From Alkaliflexus imshenetskii DSM 15055 (GTDB taxonomy: Bacteria > Bacteroidota > Bacteroidia > Bacteroidales > Marinilabiliaceae): a stretch of 64,000 nt of DNA. This document shows, in pieces, positions 61,875 to 64,000 of the stretch. Under the pieces are notes generated by a model. The model did no database searches, had not been told where the DNA came from, and saw nothing but the letters and a program-made list of their open reading frames with translations. The stretch covers positions 1,410,405 to 1,474,404 of the forward strand of contig NZ_KI912105.1 of NCBI RefSeq assembly GCF_000517065.1, read 5' to 3'. A program made the position numbers and the translations under genes. Position 1 is the stretch's first letter, and each line of letters opens with the position of its first letter.

Positions 61875-64000
61875 ATGGAATACAACTTTAGCGAAATTGA
61901 GCGCAAGTGGCAAAAATTCTGGATTGACAATAAAACATATAAAACAGAGGTTGACCCGGCAAAACCCAAGTTCTACGTTCTTGATATGTTCCCCTATCCA
62001 TCGGGAGCCGGTCTGCACGTGGGGCATCCACTTGGCTATATCGCATCAGATATTTACAGTCGCTACAAGCGTCTTAACGGATTCAACGTACTCCACCCAA
62101 TGGGCTATGATGCCTATGGCTTACCGGCAGAGCAATATGCCATTCAAACAGGCCAGCATCCGGCCATTACAACGGAAAAAAACATTGCACGCTACCGCGA
62201 GCAGCTCGATAAAATAGGCTTTTCGTACGATTGGGATCGCGAAGTAAAAACCTGCGACCCCAACTATTACAAATGGACGCAATGGGCATTCATCAAAATG
62301 TTTGAGCATTATTACGATAACGATGCACAAAAAGCCCTGCCCATAGAATCGCTTGTTACGCGCTTTGCCACGCAGGGCACCGAAGGTCTAAATGCTTCCT
62401 CAACTCAGGAACTCCATTTTTCGGCTGCTGAGTGGAACGCAAAAAGCGAAGAACAACAACAAGAAACACTTTTAAACTATCGTCTGGCATATCTGGCTGA
62501 CACCATGGTAAACTGGTGTCCGGCGCTTGGAACAGTGCTGGCTAACGATGAAGTAAAAGATGGCTTTTCGGAGCGTGGCGGGCACCCGGTTGAACAAAAA
62601 CGCATGCGCCAATGGTTGCTAAGGGTATCAGCCTATGCAGAACGTCTCCTCACAGGACTGGATGCCATCGACTGGAGCGACTCATTGAAAGAGATACAGC
62701 GTAACTGGATAGGTCGCTCGGAAGGTGCCGAGATGATATTCCCTGTGAAAGACTCGGATGTGCAGATGAAGATATTTACCACGCGGGCCGACACGGTTTT
62801 CGGGGTCACTTTCATGGTTCTTGCTCCTGAAAGCGAATTGGTGAAGGCACTCACCACTCCTGAGCAACGCCAGGAAGTAGATGCCTACATTGAGGAAACA
62901 AAAAAACGTACCGAGCGCGAGCGTCAGGCCGATGTAAAAAAGGTCTCCGGTGTCTTTACCGGCTCATACGCCATCAATCCATTATCAAACGAAGAGATAC
63001 CGGTATGGATAAGCGACTACGTATTGGCAGGATATGGAACTGGAGCCATCATGGCAGTACCTGCGCACGACAGCCGCGACTTTGCATTTGCCCGTACCTT
63101 TAACCTTCCTATTCCTCAAGTGGTGGTGCCTTTGGGTGAAGAACCTGCCGACACCTCTACCTGGAGCGATTCCATCGACTCAAAAGAGGGTTACATGATA
63201 AATTCGGGATTCCTGAATGGACTAAACGTGCCCGATGCCATCGAGAAAACAAAACAGTACATTGCCCAAAAAGGGATTGGTAGAGTTAAGGTGAATTTCC
63301 GCTTGCGCGATGCAATTTTCAGTCGCCAACGCTACTGGGGTGAACCGTTCCCTGTTTTCTATAAAAAGAACACCCCATACATGCTCAACGAGAGCAAACT
63401 ACCCCTCCAACTACCCGAAGTAGATAAATACCTGCCCACCGAATCGGGTGAGCCTCCTTTGGGAAGAGCTATAAATTGGAAAACTGACGATGGCTATCCG
63501 TTGGAATTGAACACGATGCCAGGCTTTGCAGGCTCGTCAGCTTACTATTTGCGCTACATGGACCCCTGTAACAACAACGCGCTCGTTAGTGCCGAAGCCA
63601 ATCAATACTGGCAGGATGTAGACCTCTATATCGGCGGCACTGAGCATGCCACCGGACACCTTATATACTCCCGTTTCTGGAATAAATTCCTCTTCGACTT
63701 AGGCATCGTTTGTAAAGATGAACCTTTCAAGAAGTTGGTTAACCAGGGAATGATTCAGGGACGTTCAAACTTTGTTTACCGCATCAAAGGCTCAAATAAG
63801 TTTGTATCGTTAAACCTGAAAAATGATTACGACGTGATGGAAATTCACGTGGACGTAAACATCGTACACAACGACACGCTCGACGTTGATGCTTTCCGCG
63901 CCTGGAATCCCGAATATAAAAACGCAGAATTTATTCTCGAAAATGGAAAATACATCTGCGGATGGGCTGTTGAGAAAATGTCGAAATCCATGTTCAACGT
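61875..64000 (+). CDS. leuS: Leucyl-tRNA synthetase (3' end outside window)
   Basis: The visible 708 residues start at the ATG at 61875 and show the class I HIGH motif ([16 protein letters not shown], about 42-57), zinc or insert regions, the CP1 editing domain ([13 protein letters not shown] with the conserved TTRxDT Thr residues, and [19 protein letters not shown]), the [20 protein letters not shown] segment, [18 protein letters not shown] and finally KMSKS right at the window edge. The remaining C-terminal tRNA-binding part is cut off. It charges tRNA-Leu. The gene follows tRNA-Arg but on the opposite strand. TAAATTCG at 61826-61833 is a possible weak -7 element. Confidence 0.97.
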   Translation, partial: MEYNFSEIERKWQKFWIDNKTYKTEVDPAKPKFYVLDMFPYPSGAGLHVGHPLGYIASDIYSRYKRLNGFNVLHPMGYDAYGLPAEQYAIQTGQHPAITTEKNIARYREQLDKIGFSYDWDREVKTCDPNYYKWTQWAFIKMFEHYYDNDAQKALPIESLVTRFATQGTEGLNASSTQELHFSAAEWNAKSEEQQQETLLNYRLAYLADTMVNWCPALGTVLANDEVKDGFSERGGHPVEQKRMRQWLLRVSAYAERLLTGLDAIDWSDSLKEIQRNWIGRSEGAEMIFPVKDSDVQMKIFTTRADTVFGVTFMVLAPESELVKALTTPEQRQEVDAYIEETKKRTERERQADVKKVSGVFTGSYAINPLSNEEIPVWISDYVLAGYGTGAIMAVPAHDSRDFAFARTFNLPIPQVVVPLGEEPADTSTWSDSIDSKEGYMINSGFLNGLNVPDAIEKTKQYIAQKGIGRVKVNFRLRDAIFSRQRYWGEPFPVFYKKNTPYMLNESKLPLQLPEVDKYLPTESGEPPLGRAINWKTDDGYPLELNTMPGFAGSSAYYLRYMDPCNNNALVSAEANQYWQDVDLYIGGTEHATGHLIYSRFWNKFLFDLGIVCKDEPFKKLVNQGMIQGRSNFVYRIKGSNKFVSLNLKNDYDVMEIHVDVNIVHNDTLDVDAFRAWNPEYKNAEFILENGKYICGWAVEKMSKSMFN

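Noticed and set aside
1-64000. Search for insertion sequences, prophage, integrases or rRNA
   Set aside because: No transposase, integrase, phage structural gene or rRNA-like stretch was recognised anywhere in the window.

Overview
The window looks like a chromosome segment of a Bacteroidota bacterium, probably from the Bacteroidales/Marinilabiliales side, although no search was run. The evidence is a type IX secretion cargo with a gliding-motility C-terminal domain beside a PorP/SprF protein, a TonB receptor paired with a DUF4249 lipoprotein, many lipoproteins, few Shine-Dalgarno sites, and repeated Bacteroidota-type promoters (TTTG-like -33, then TAnnTTTG at -7). One tRNA is present (Arg, anticodon CCG). 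I saw no rRNA, CRISPR array, insertion sequence or prophage.

Layout. 1-4.5 kb: a minus-strand efflux operon (TetR, TolC, HlyD adaptor, ABC-2 permease running off the left edge) with an operator over its promoter. 4.7-7.6 kb: Mn-type and Fe-type superoxide dismutases, a nitroreductase and folE. 7.6-10.9 kb: TonB receptor plus DUF4249 lipoprotein. 11-18.7 kb: pgk, a barrel protein, a receiver/PEP-synthase-like protein, a MATE transporter and proline dehydrogenase. 19-24 kb: the PKD-rich secreted protein and its SprF-like partner. 24-30.6 kb: Hsp20, an XRE/DUF2975 pair, a cold-shock-domain protein, an acyl-CoA dehydrogenase, aroA and aroB. 30.7-37 kb: an AT-rich accessory stretch of envelope genes (Lnt-like acyltransferase, S41 protease lipoprotein, several lipoproteins, one with an apparently shifted signal peptide). 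37-46.6 kb: dprA, a six-TM chemoreceptor-like protein, an FAD/Fe-S dehydrogenase, purK-purE, and a higBA module whose toxin reading frame carries a stop.

46.7-60 kb is a large cobalamin region with two cobalamin riboswitches. The first precedes a PP-loop ATPase and btuF-btuC-btuD. The second precedes a BtuB-type receptor, a DUF4430 (transcobalamin-like) protein and the late pathway cobU, cobT, cobS, cobC, cobQ, cobD and cbiB. Together these would take up corrinoids across both membranes, make the aminopropanol arm and attach the lower ligand. No corrin-ring genes and no adenosyltransferase lie in the window, so the region fits salvage or the second half of synthesis. The window closes with a type II NADH dehydrogenase overlapping cbiB tail to tail, tRNA-Arg with a good terminator, and leuS, cut by the right edge just after its KMSKS motif.

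The most interesting items are the PP-loop protein and the DUF4430 protein inside riboswitch-controlled B12 operons, the receiver/PEP-synthase fusion, the translationally coupled Lnt-like/S41 pair, and the broken higB. Coordinates come from reading the text by eye; regulatory sites could be off by a base.
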